Shown: in pieces, positions 42,326 to 54,200 of the stretch | Position numbering within the stretch: position 1 is the stretch's first letter | Layout of the letters: each line of letters begins with the position of its first letter | From: Blastopirellula marina DSM 3645 | Lineage (GTDB): Bacteria; Planctomycetota; Planctomycetia; Pirellulales; Pirellulaceae | DNA length: 64,000 nt | Direction: 5' to 3' | NCBI RefSeq assembly: GCF_000153105.1 | Contig: NZ_CH672376.1 | Coordinates: 3,604,148 to 3,668,147 of the forward strand | Position numbers and translations under genes: made by a program | The notes under the pieces: generated by a model | The model's input: only the letters and a program-made list of their open reading frames with translations | What the model was told of the DNA's origin: nothing | Databases searched by the model: none

Positions 42326-44757
42326 TCAATTCCCTGTAAGTTGTTCGATTCGCCACTTCCAATACCGACCACGGAAAGAGTTGTATTGGCTCTCCAACCC
42401 CGGCACGTTGCGGAAGCTGTTGCCGTCTTCGATCAGCCCATGCAACGGCCCGTGGTGCCGCTTGTGGGTGCTACCGAGAATCTCCAGCATCGGTCCCGGC
42501 TCATCACCTAAAACGTGATGAAGATTGATTGGTCGGCCATCACGCCCAATCGGAGCATTGCCGTTTCTCATCAAGTCGGCGTTCGTCCAACCGTTCTCGA
42601 TCTTCTGACGAATGCTCTTGTGGACATACTTCGGATCAACGTTCGTGGGAACACCAAGATCGAAGTCATCCGCAGCACGGTAAATGCGCCTGCCCTCGAA
42701 TACGTCTCGTGAATAACGTGAGACATTTCTTGTTGGGGCATCAAGTCTCGAAAGGTTTACGTCAACGCCATTGTAACGTCTAGCGGCCCCCTTAGCAGCT
42801 CCTTCCACAACAGTACGCGGAGAAAATCCGAACAGCTGTTCCGAGTTGGCGTCCGCCGTCTCCTTAAGAACTTCCTTCCCGCCAGTCGTAGCCGCTCCAC
42901 GGATTCCTACCGTAACATACGACTTCATCACTGCTTGAGCGATAGACCGTCCTGCAAAGTAAACAGCGAGAAAGTCCTCCACGAAAACGCTTTCCATTTT
43001 CGGAGCGGAGCCAAAGTTCCGTTCGTAAAGAACGCGATCGAGGGCGGCTTGGCCGCCAACGCCTCCATAAAACCTTGTTAGCCAGCCTTGCTCAGAAGGA
43101 TTATTGGACGACAGCTCCGGAATCACCGCATCCGAATAGGTTGTCGCCAGCAAGTAAAGATTGGCCTTGATATTGTTGCTCTGTTGAAGGATTTCGCGTT
43201 CCAGGACTGCTTGTTGCTCTCGCAGCCCTTCTCGAAACGCCTCGTTTCTTCGTTGTCCGTCCGCACTGTTCAGCCTGTTTTCGAGGACGGCGATTCTACG
43301 CGCCAGATCCGAAATGTTGTCTCGCGCAGCGAACACATCACGGGCAATCTTGAGGGCAAGTTCTCCCTTCGATTTTTCACTTTCGGTGAGAGCAGGAATT
43401 CGGTCCACATAGGGTTGATGGTAAAGCGGAGGATCCAAATTGTAGTGTGGTCCGGGATTGGTAAACGCAAAAGTCACCTCGCCCTCTTCAGGCTGCAGAA
43501 TGGTTTCTGTCGGCCGCATCAGATTCTCTGGAATCTTGACAGGCAGATTGGCGTAGGCGCTTTCGCCTTCCCCGGCCGAGTCATCTGAATTTCCAGTGAC
43601 AGCGTTTGTGATCGGGGTCGAGTTCGCATTCTGCTCGTGAACCGCCGCTTCCTTAGCAACACGATCCGCCACAATATCCCTCTCCGTAACCACCTTGCCA
43701 ACATCCGCTTTCACCTCGCCAACCGTCCGATCACGATCGGCCTGGGCGTTTGCAACATCATTGGCTTCGCTGGCGGCGGCTTGGCTGACGTCGTAATCGT
43801 GGATTGCGGCGGCGATGTCGGTGGCGGCGTCATGGACTACAGCGGCGATCGCCAGGGCTTTGGTGGTCCAGGGATCGGCGGTGTCGTTGTTAGCGGCGGT
43901 GAGTGCGGCGAGGGCGTCTACCAGGGAGTCGTAGTCGTTGTCGACATCGAACTCGGCGAACTGTTTATCGCGGGCGGCGATCGTCTCTTGCTGGGTGCGA
44001 TAGGCGGCGGCTTCGGTGGTGACGTAGTCGACCTGGGCGTCGGCGATGGCTTTGGTGGACTGAGCGCGGGACTGGCCGACGTTGTTTTCGTAGTCGGCTT
44101 CGGACTTGGCGACGGTGGATTGATGGGCGCCTTGGGCGCCGATGGCCGCTTTGTAGTAAGCTTCGGTAAAGGTTTCGCGGGCAGCGCGGAGCGCTTTGTT
44201 AGCATCTGTGAGGGAGGTGTTGTGGGCGGTCGTATCGCCGTTGTCGGCGAAGCGACGGTCGGCTTGTTCGATGGCGATGCGATGGTCGCGGAGCGCCTGG
44301 GCCTCGGCGATTTGATAGGCGGCGATGGCGTCGGCCAGCTGCGTTCCGTTCGACTGGTAGCTGCCGGCGACCTGGGCTTCGGCCTGCTTCAAACTAGAAG
44401 CGGCGAGCAGGTTGTGGGCGAAGATCGTCGATTCGCGAAGGCTGGAATAGGCATTGCTGGCGACGGCGGCGATCGCGGCGTAGGCGACGTTGGAGCCGAT
44501 GTTGTCGAGGCCCCAATCTTCCGTTTCGGTCAGCAGATTGGTCGCGGCCGTTTGATGCCCAGTGAACTGGGCGGTGAGGAACGCGGTGTAGTCATTGTCC
44601 AGCAGCGTATCGATGGTGGTGACGCCTGCCTGTTGGGCGGCGGCCTGGTTGGCTTGATGCGTCGCGGTATTGGTCGTCAGGCGGGCGTTGAGTGCATTGG
44701 ACGCCGCATTGTTTTGGGCGAGGGCCGATTCGTTTGTCGCTTCGAGCCCGAGGTTGG
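42326..44757 (-). CDS. orphan toxin cassette ending in an LHH-type nuclease
   Basis: The frame is open to 44959; about 810 residues from 44757 belong to the cassette. The first ~370 residues are a near-identical copy of the end of the giant protein's stalk (LEATNESALAQNNAASNALN onward), then the constant segment and VKIPENLMRPTETILQPEEG. A new pretoxin part follows (QPYVDRIPALTESEKSKGEL, a coiled-coil stretch, then a hydrophobic segment). The tip contains GRDGRPINLHHVLGDEPGPM then THKRHHGPLHGLIEDG, matching the LHH group of HNH/Endonuclease VII toxins. Upstream of 44757 the frame runs through an ISAs1 end fragment, out of frame with the transposase start, and the only ATG (44959) is inside the preceding immunity gene. 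Probably a silent donor cassette. SUKH gene follows. Confidence 0.82.
43620..44757 (-). repeat. 1.1-kb copy of the giant gene's stalk end and constant segment
   Basis: Nearly identical to about 46930-48067. The left limit is where the sequence before the PENLMRPTE junction begins to vary; the right limit is the abrupt join to the ISAs1 end fragment at 44757. Confidence 0.88.
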
Positions 44758-44898
44758 TTGAATCGAAGCGGCCGAAGAAGACATCCCCAAGACCTTCCTG
44801 CAAAGCGAACGTCGGGCAGCGAAACGCAAGTCGCGAAAACCAACCAAGACGCACTTGCCGGATTGTTGCAGATTGCCCATCATGGCGCAAGCGCCGTG
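44757..44898. mobile_element. ISAs1 end fragment (right end plus about nine transposase codons)
   Basis: 142 bases match the right end of the element at 35674-36936, finishing in the terminal repeat (GGCGCAAGCGCCGTG) two bases before the stop codon of the neighbouring gene. The transposase start MSSSAASIQ is still legible and is then joined to the stalk copy. It is in the same orientation as the other locus copy. Confidence 0.85.
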
Positions 44899-44900
44899 CT

Positions 44901-45284
44901 CTAGTCGTCGACTTCGTCCTGCGAGCGCCCCAATTCCCGTTGTTGCTCCAAAGATGCAAGTCGGGTTAAAATGATATTCTTCAACCGTAGTGCGTTAATG
45001 ATATAATACCTGTCGCAGTTGGCATCATCGAAGTCTTGACCATCTAATACCTGATAGGACCTGTAAGGAAGCGAGTTGGCCTCAAGCCATTCCAAGAATG
45101 ACATAAGTCGCTCGGGGAACTCTGGATTATCTCGACTAAAAAGCGGGCGCACAAATAAAGGGCTTGAGTTTGCGACAGCAGCGGTAACATCCGAAATGCT
45201 GGACGTACAAAATGTGCGAAGCTCTCTAAGGACATCCGCTTTCATCGTCCCAAAATCGTCAAGAATTAGTGCTATTTGCGCCAT
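44901..45284 (-). CDS. putative immunity protein of the giant toxin
   Basis: 127 residues from the ATG at 45284, eleven bases after the giant gene's stop; the ribosome-binding site (TGAGGT) overlaps that stop codon. The frame is open further upstream inside the giant gene. The protein begins MAQIALILDDFGTMKADVLR and contains FVRPLFSRDNPEFPERLMSF and a charged helical C-terminus. No family recognised. By position it should neutralise the nuclease-like tip of the giant protein. The ISAs1 fragment begins two bases after its stop. Confidence 0.65.
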   Translation of the reverse strand: MAQIALILDDFGTMKADVLRELRTFCTSSISDVTAAVANSSPLFVRPLFSRDNPEFPERLMSFLEWLEANSLPYRSYQVLDGQDFDDANCDRYYIINALRLKNIILTRLASLEQQRELGRSQDEVDD

Positions 45285-45294
45285 GTGAACTACC

Positions 45295-48200
45295 TCAAAA
45301 ATCGTCTGGCAGGTCCGGTCGCAACGGAACGCCATGTGTTGGATTCCACCAGTTGCCACCGTGATACTTGAAGAAATGTTCACGGAACGTCAACGGAGTG
45401 ATGATGTCTGGGTCATCGGCTAATTGGGGATAAAGGGAGACGCTGTAACTATGGTGGCTGAAAATTCCCCGTGGCTGACCGCCAGCCAAAATCGTCTTTC
45501 GAGCTAGGTCGTTCCAGTTGCGAGTTCCCGGCAACCCCTGAGAAAGCAGTTCTCGTTCTCGATCCCAAAATGCATCAATTCCCGCTTGTCGTCTGTCAGT
45601 CAGTCGCTCGTACCATTGCAATCGCCTCCATTCATCGTTCGTAATGGTACGAGACTCTACCTTGCTAAGTAACTCGTTGTACTTATTACGGCTTAACTGT
45701 CGGTAAGGTGTCCCAAAGGGAACGGGAGCATTCTTAACCGCCGCGACCGCTTTTTTATACGCCTCGCTTGACGCTTCGGCAATGTCGTTAATATTACCAA
45801 ATCCGTTGGCGCTGACCACGACTCCCTTTTGCGACTTGGCCAAGATTCTGTCCAGCTCTGTGACATACGTCTTCGCAAATATTTTTGCTTCCTCGACTGT
45901 GTTAGCTGTCCATATCCGAACGGTCTGAGCGCCTGCCTGGAAGTTGTTTAACCTGCTTGCTTTTAACCAGTCGGCCGTAGGTAAATCGGCATAACGGACG
46001 CCTGACGTCTTGCCGAGATCGAGTTTTGCGCCAAACAGATGCAGGAGGCCGATGCCGATGTTGGAGCCCGATTCTAGATCGACCCCTTCATTCTGGATCG
46101 CCTGCATGATGCCCTTGTAAGTGAAGTACGATCCGGTCGCAAGGTTGATCGTGGCGCCGGTACGATACATTACTACGGCGGCCTTGGTGCCTTGTACTCC
46201 GGCGGAGCCAGCCCCTAGAGTTACAATCGTCGCTACGTCGCCAGCGGCGGAAATGAACGCTTCCTCTTTATTTCCGTCGCCGAACTCTAAGAACGTGTTT
46301 GCGAACAGTGGAAATGCCCGGTAAGCGGCTACGGCGGCGTATCTGCGATTGATTTTCCCTTGAGAGTCTTCAATGCTTTGATAGGTACTCAGGTTGTGAT
46401 TTACGGAATCCTGGCTTAGATGAGCTTTCAGTAGCTCGTCAATCGCCAGAGCGCCGCCACCCTGAGCTAGGCTTGTCGTCCATTTTACGACACGGTAGTG
46501 CTCTGGAATCGTTCGCACTGCTTTCGGCAAATGCTGACCTGGCTTCCACGGGACGCCATTCGTATGTCCGGTGACTGTGGGTACCCGCTCCAAAATGATT
46601 TGGTGAAGCGTTCCGCCTGATACGTCCACAAGATAGATAAAGTCATTACCAACCGAAGGTAAGGTTGCCCGCTTGGCGTATCCATTGGCGAGAAGATCAT
46701 TCACTCTTGAAGGCAGCAAGTAGTTCGGGTTATACGAAAGCGATACGCCAATTCCATTAACCGAATTTTGGCCTGTGGGCGCCGCCAATACAGGTGCAAT
46801 TTCAACAGATTCGTCGTTCAGCCCGATCTCCGTCGGCCGCATCAAATTCTCTGGAATCCTGACCGGCAGATTTGCATAGTCGCTTTCAACTTCGCTTGCT
46901 TCGGCATTTCCGGCATTGGTAATCGGCGCCAAGTCCGCGTTCACTTCGCGAATCGCCGCTTCCTTCGTGACCCGATCAGCCACAATATCCTTCTCCGTAA
47001 CCGTCTTGCCGACATCCGCTTGCACCTCTCCAACCGTCCGATCGCGATCGGCCTGAGCGTTTGCAACATCATTGGCTTCGCTGGCGGCGGCTTGGCTGAC
47101 GTCGTAATCGTGGATTGCGGCGGCGATGTCGGTGGCGGCGTCTTGGACGGCGGCGGCGACTGCCAGGGCTTTGGTGGTCCAGGGATCGGCGGTGTCGTTG
47201 TTGGCGGCGGTGAGTGCGGCAAGGGCGTCTACCAGGGAGTCGTAGTCGTTATCGACACCGAACTCGGCGAATTCTTTATCGCGGGCGGCGACTGTTTCTT
47301 GCTGGGTGCGGTAGGCGGCGGCTTCGGTGGTGACGTAGTTGACCTGGGCGTCGGCGATTGCCTTGGTTGACTGGGCGCGGGATTGGCCGACGTTGTTTTC
47401 GTACTGGGCTTCGGACTTGGCGACGGTGGATTGATGGGCGCCTTGGGCGCCAATGGCCGCTTTGTAGTAAGCTTCGGTAAAGGTTTCGCGGGCAGCGCGG
47501 AGCGTTTTGTTGGCGTCTGTGAGGGAGGTGTTGCGGGCGGTCGTATCGCCGTTGTCGGCGAAGCGACGGTCGGCTTGTTCAATAGCGATGCGATGGTCGC
47601 GGAGCGCCTGGGCTTCGGCGATTTGGTAGGCGGCGATGGCGTCGGCCAGTTGCGATCCGTTCGACTGGTAGCTGCCGGCGATCTGGTCTTCGGCCTGCTT
47701 CAAACTGGAAGCGGCGAGCAGGTTGCGGGCGAAGATCGTCGATTCACGAAGACTGGAATAGGTATTGCTGGCGACGGCGGCGATCGCGACGTAGGCGACG
47801 TTGGAGCCGATGTTGTCGAGGAGCCAATCTTCCGTTTCGGTCAGCAGATTGGTCGCGGCCGTTTGATGCCCAGTGAACTGGGCGGTGAGGAACGCGGTGT
47901 AGTCATTGTCCAGCAGCGTATCGATGGTGGTGACGCCTGCCTGTTGGGCGGCGGCCTGGTTGGCTTGATGCGTCGCGGTATTGGTCGTCAGGCGGGCGTT
48001 GAGTGCATTGGACGCCGCATTGTTTTGGGCGAGGGCCGATTCGTTTGTCGCTTCGAGCCCGAGGTTGAGGGCCTTTTCGCTTTGGGCGGACTTCTGACTG
48101 TAGGCGTACTGAGCGCTGTCGATTTTGATCGTGAAACTGTAGTCGGCGTCGATCGCGGCGGCGTTGTACGTTTTCAGGTGGTTGGCGGTATCCTGGGCGT

Positions 48201-51200
48201 ATTGAAAATCGGCCTGGGCGGTTTTCTCGATCTGGGCCAGATCGAGGGCGAGCAAGGTGGCGTCTCGCTTTGCTTCGGCGCCGTCGACGACGTCTTGGTC
48301 TTCGTCGTTGAGCTCGATCTGGTAAGTGACCTGAGCGGCGACCGCTTTGGCGTAGTAGTCGACATAGTCGGCGGCGAGTTTTGCGCCATGCTTCGCTTCG
48401 GCGACGGCAAGCTGATCGTCAAGCGTTTGTTGTGCCTTGGTCAAGTCGAGCGAATATTTTTGACTGGCGGCGGAGAAGGTGATGTCGAGCGTGTTGCCGT
48501 TGCTGCTGAGGTCGCTGTAGTAGTTGTCAAGCTTGGTGCTCGTCGACGAAAGGAGCAAGTTGGTTGTGGCTTGCTGCGCGGTTTGATACTCGATCAGGGA
48601 GTTGGTTTGTTCGAGTTGGTTGCGGACCGTTTCGGTCGTGTTGGCGGTAAGGTAGGCCTGTTTGCCTTGGGCCTGGGCGAGCCCAACATCGGCGCGGACG
48701 CCGGGCTGGACGGTCGCCAGACTGGACCACGCGGCGGTGTCGCTGGCCGCTTTCCCCAGGTAGTAGGAGTGCAGCAGCGTGGCGCCGGTGGCGGCCGCCG
48801 TTTGAATCGCCGGAATCGACGCAGTCCACTGGGCTGTGCCTGCGGCGGAGAGGGCGAAACTGAAGGTGTTGGTGATGGACTGTTGTGTGGAGGCTTGTTG
48901 GGTTTCGGCGGCGATGGTCTGCTGCTGGGCGGTCGACTCGACGGTGTTATCCATGCCGACCAGTTTGGTCGCGGCGGCGGAGAGATTGCTGACGAAACTG
49001 GTATAGGCTGCGCCGACAGCTGTCGCGTGAGCCAGAACCGCGACGCCGTTGGCGGTGACGTGGGCGTTGACGGCGTCGCCGAGGGCCTGGACCTGGGTTT
49101 CCTCGGCGGAGCCGTTGGCGTCAGAGCGTATTTGATTGGCCGCTTCCAGGGCTGCATTGTAAGCGCCTAGCGTTGCGGTCACTTCTGGATGAACGTAGTC
49201 GTAATATTCGAACTCGTCCAGCGGGTAATCGTAGGGAATAAGCAGCGCCAGTTCGTAGGCCTGCTTTTTCGGCGCTACGCTGTTTATCCAGTCGTAATCG
49301 TTCTGGACGAAGGCGATTTTGGCGGCGGCTTCGGCGGCGGCTTGCTGTTGGAAGTGGGCGACGCCAGCTTTGAGGGTGGCGGCGTCGTAGGCGTTGGCGG
49401 CTTTGATTTGCGCCGAGTCGGCGGTGGTGGAAGCTCTGGTCGCCGTGTTGGAGTAGTCCGCGGAATTGCTAGAGTAGGCGTCGAGAGCCGCTTTGGCGGC
49501 GTTGGCGGTAGCGGTGACGAACGCGGATGCGACCGGGGCCAAAGCGTTGGTCATCGCGTCAAGGCTGGAAGCGGTCGCGGCGGCGTAGCCGTTTTGTTGG
49601 GCGACAGAAGCGGTGACCGAGGCGACGTCGGAATTGGCTTGACCGATCAAAAGGGTCGACAGCGGGCCGCCAAAGTCGGCGGCTTCCAGCGCCGTGTGAT
49701 GATCGGTTGCAACGCTGGTGACCAGGATTCCGGAGTTGGAGGTGACATTTTGACGATGCGTGTTTTCGAGCGGCGACAGCGACGTATCGAGCGTGTTTTG
49801 CGTAGCGGTGAACGATGTGTCGTAGACTTGGTAGGCGGCGGTTTGGGCCTTGGTCGCCGCCGTGTCGCTCTTGGCTAAATCGGCGTTCCATTTGTCGATC
49901 GTTTGTTTGTCGGCGTCGGCGAGACGATCGCTGGAATTTTTGATGGCGTCGGCCAGGGTGTTGGCGGCGGTGACATATTTGCCGGCGAAGGCGGTCTTGG
50001 CGTTTTCGCTGGCGGTGACGTACTCAACCTCGGCCTGTGCTTTGGCGAGAGCGTATTCGGTTTGGGCGTCGACGTTGTCGCGTCTTCGTTCTAGATCAAC
50101 TTCGTAGGAGGTTTGTTCAGGTTCCGGCAAAAAGTGATCATAATAAGGGCTGGATCTGTACCAGTAGTGATACCACTCTTCACTGGACGCGGCGGCTTTA
50201 GCGTTACCTTCGGCATAGACCGTTTGCAGTTCGAAGTTCGCGGTGACGTCGTCCACCCGTTTGTCGCGTTCCGCCGTGAATTGTGCGATATCGCGATCTC
50301 GCTCGGCCTGGAGCATGGCGATTTGGTAGGCGACTTGGGCGGCGAGTAGATCCTGCGTCGCCTGAGCGCCATCAGTGATTGACTTTTTGTCTGCAGCGGC
50401 GGACGCGTCGCTGACCGAAATCGCGGCCTCTTCGTTTGCCGCCGCAAGCGCGGCGGTGAGCGTATTGGAGAGCTCGGCCGCCGAGTCGATAAAGCTGTCG
50501 AACAAATCGCCGGCCGAAGTGACGATCTGAGAAAAGTAGGAAGTAAAGTCAGCGAGCGCATTGGCTGAATAGGAGTTTCCCTGGGCCGCGTCAAAATCGG
50601 CCAGCTTGTCTTGATGTTCCGCCGCGCGATCTAGGTCAAATTGAGACGAGAGGCCTGCGTCGGTGGTTTCGTAAGTCGCCTGTTGGTTTGCAATCTCTTC
50701 CTGGAGTTGGCGATTGAGCCCGGCGGCGTTCGCTTCGTACTGACGAATGGTATCGAGATTGGCCTGATCGGCGCTGGCTTGCTGACTGGTCGCGCTCTCC
50801 AGATAGCCGCTATCCTGCTGTAGGATTTCAATTTCGTAAGCGGTCCAAATTTGGGCGTCGGTCTTTTGCCACTGGAACTTGGCTTCGGCGATGTCCAAGT
50901 CGTATTGGGCGATTGCGGCGACTTTGTCAACGTTTATTTGACCGTCGGCATACGCATTCTGACCGTTGTAATAACCTGAGAAGGTATCCGATTTGATGCG
51001 ATTCAGGTCGCCGGTCAAACTGCTAGGGCGTCCTGGACTCGATTCGTGCGGGAATAGATCATCGAAGTATTGCGGATAGTAGTCACGACTATAGGGATAT
51101 TCCCACTCCGCAACAGCGTCCCGCATATCTTTGGCCAGTTGCTTATTGCCGTCGTGCCAGACTTTGACTCGATCGATCAGTGCGTCATAGACGGCGTCTG

Positions 51201-54200
51201 TGAACGCTTCTTGCGATGTGTAATAAGCTTCGTTCTCGGCGAGTCGGTATTCGAGTTCGTTGTCTAGTGAAGCCTGATTGGCCTGGATCCAGGCATCCGA
51301 ATCACTGATGCGGATGGCTGCTTGCATCGCGGCGAGTTGACTGGCAACCTGGGACTGCTGCGATACGGCGCTGGCCTGAGCGCTCGCCAAGTCGTCGGCG
51401 ATGGCGTTAAAGACTTCCAACTGCTTGGTAAGAATCGCCTCGGAGACGGCTTGGGAGTTATTTTGTTGATCCAATTGAAGTGTAGCGGCTTGCGAGGAAT
51501 CGGCCTGAGCGTAGGCGGATACAGCGCCGGTCCCTTCGGTAAGCAACGAGGTTTGGGCGACGACGTCGGCATTGAATAGATCTTTGTCACGGGTCGCCGC
51601 TGCGCTGGTGGCAGCGTCGTATTTTGTCTTTTGTATCTGCAGTACGGCGGCTTCCGCGGTAGACAAAGCCGTCGACATCGTCGTAAGATACTCGTGCTCG
51701 ACCTGCGCTTTATATTTCTGCTCGATGATTGCGTACTTGCTCAGTACGTCGGCTCGTTTCTGGTCGAGACTGGTTTTCTTCAGTTCATACGACCGCTTCT
51801 TTTCAATCATCGTCCGATTAAAGTCGGCCATGGTATCCAAGGCCTCAATGCTGATTTGGTACTCAGTCGGGGCCAGCGTCTTATAGTACGCCTCGGCGGC
51901 GTCGGCCATCTGCTCGTAATAGTACTCGGTCTGGCTTTCGTACCATTCGTCCCATTCTTCATAAGGGGCGTCGGGACCTGGCTCGCCCGGCCAGTTCTCC
52001 AACGCCTGTTGAACGTCGAGGGTTCTTTGGTAAAAGGTGTTGTAGGCGGACGTATGGGCCGCCATGTACTGAGAGGATACGCTGTACTGACCGGACCAGA
52101 ACGAGGCGGCTTCGTTGAGTTCGTCGTAAACTTCTTGTCCAATGACATCCACGACGTGCTCATACCCCAGCGGTAAACTTTGGGCGAGAGACGAGTAGTT
52201 GAACGAGAGTATCCAATTCGTCATCGCGAGGAATGGTTCATACCCCTCCATGAGCTCTTCGCGATCTTGATTGACGCGATCCAGTTCGGCCTTCAGGTCA
52301 AAAGCGCTAACGCCGGACGGCAGTCCTTCGGCACGGCCGGCCAGAATTTCTTCGGCGTCAGCCAGTTTTTGATCGCGCAGCCGCTCGGCTGCGTTTATCT
52401 CCTTTTCCAGATCGCTTAGAATCGTCGCGATCTCGCCGTTGGCCGCCTCGGCTAGGTCGTGTACCGTCTGCTTATAGTTCGCAACAGCGGTCCTTTTTGA
52501 TTGCATTTGGACCTGGTAGGCCGCACGCTTCGACGCCTGGTAAACGGGGTCTTTTTCGATGTCGAAGCGGAAGTAGTTTGGCTCGGCGTCGTATTGCGGC
52601 GCGGTGACCAGATCATCGCCGCTGGCAAGTTTGTAGGCGATGGATTGCGGCGCGTCATCTAGTTCAAATCCGTCGAACTGGAAGCTGGTTTTGTCGCCGC
52701 TGAAGAGCCCCAGATCGGTCAGGTAGTTTGCGTTCGCCAGTGAAGTGGCGGCGTTCACATCTAATAGTGACTGCTTGACGATGCCTTCCAAAGTGGTCCG
52801 TGCGTCCGCCATGGTCGATTGGAAGGTCGCGGTGGCCGTTGCGATCGCCGAGTCGAACTGATTGATGACACTGGTAATGGAGGTATTGAATTGGAAATTG
52901 GAACCGTCAATTGAGAGCTGGTAGTCGGTGTTGATATTTCCCAGCGCGTTGCCCAAATTTGCTTGCGACGTGAGGAGATCTTGCGTCGCTTCCGAATCAG
53001 GATTAGTGCTGGAGATGAAGCTGATACTGCGCCAGTCGCTGGTTCCGGCGACTCGGGCGCTGATATTGTGGTACCCTTCCTCCAATCCGGCGGGCAGGTA
53101 GTTAAACGATTGGCCAGCAACTCCGGTGGCGGTTCCATCGATAACGCCGTCGCCGTCATGATCGAATTCGATCGTTATATTACCCGAGCCGAGGGAAGCG
53201 GAAAGCACTCCGGATAAGGTGGAGTTGGCCGTAGCGCCGTCCGAATTGCTATTGCCGGTGTCATACAACAACTTCAATTGAGAAATGCTGCCGGCCGTTG
53301 TCACTTGGGGCGTTTCTAATTCGAACGTTACCGTCGATAGGTCGCTGTAAATGGCGACGTTATGCTCGTCGTACTCCTTCACCCGGATCGATAGAGTATG
53401 TTCCCCGGCTGCCAGGCCAGTCGGCTTGAATTCGAATTCGCCGCTGCTGTTGGTTGTGGTCGTCTGGTCAAAGAGGCCGTCGCCATTGGTGTCGATTTGA
53501 ACTTCGACGCCTGAGAGGGATTGATCGTTGGCGATAACGCCGTGGATCGTCGGATCGGTGGTAACTCCGTCGGCGGCGGTTCCTGTATCGTTAACGAGCT
53601 CAACGCTCGTGATTGAGACTGGCGTGTTGACTCGCTGCGCGTAGGAGAAGGCGATCGGAGTCCAGTCGCCAATCAATTCAGCGCCGGTGGCGAAGTCGAA
53701 TTCGCGAGTCCGAATCTTCAGCGAGATTTCGCCATCGGCTGGGTTGTCGACCGTGTAGTTGAAATGACCCCGTTGATCGGTCACGGTGATTGCGTCGGCA
53801 ATTCCATCTTCATCAAAATCGATATCGATTGTAACGCCAGCAAGCGTAGTTTCGTTTCGAATGACGCCTGAAATGGTTGGATCGTACGTGGCTCCGTTGA
53901 CGATTGCAGCTCCATCCGCCAACCCAACGCTGACGATTTCTGCAGCGACATTCGCTTGCTCTTCGAACGTAAACGTGAGCGGTTCCCACGCACCTAGCTT
54001 GTACGTTGACGAAATGTAGTCCCATTCGCGGACACGCGCCGCGATCGTATGGGTTCCGTAGGGTAATGCAACTGGTTCGTAGTCAAATTCACCACTGGCG
54101 TCGGTGAATGAATATCCATCGACGGTTCCATCGCCATTGTGATCAAACTCGACGATCAATCCATCGAGAGATTCTGCGTTTGTCACCACGCCGCCGAGCA

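Noticed and set aside
43637-44761. Plus-strand frame of 374 codons
   Set aside because: Same antisense effect over the duplicated stalk copy; it is a mirror of the frame at 47383.
47383-49170. Long plus-strand frame (595 codons), Gly/Val-rich
   Set aside because: It lies antisense to the Ala-rich stalk; GC-rich Ala codons read backwards give Gly/Arg/Val-rich open frames. No ribosome-binding site or domain.
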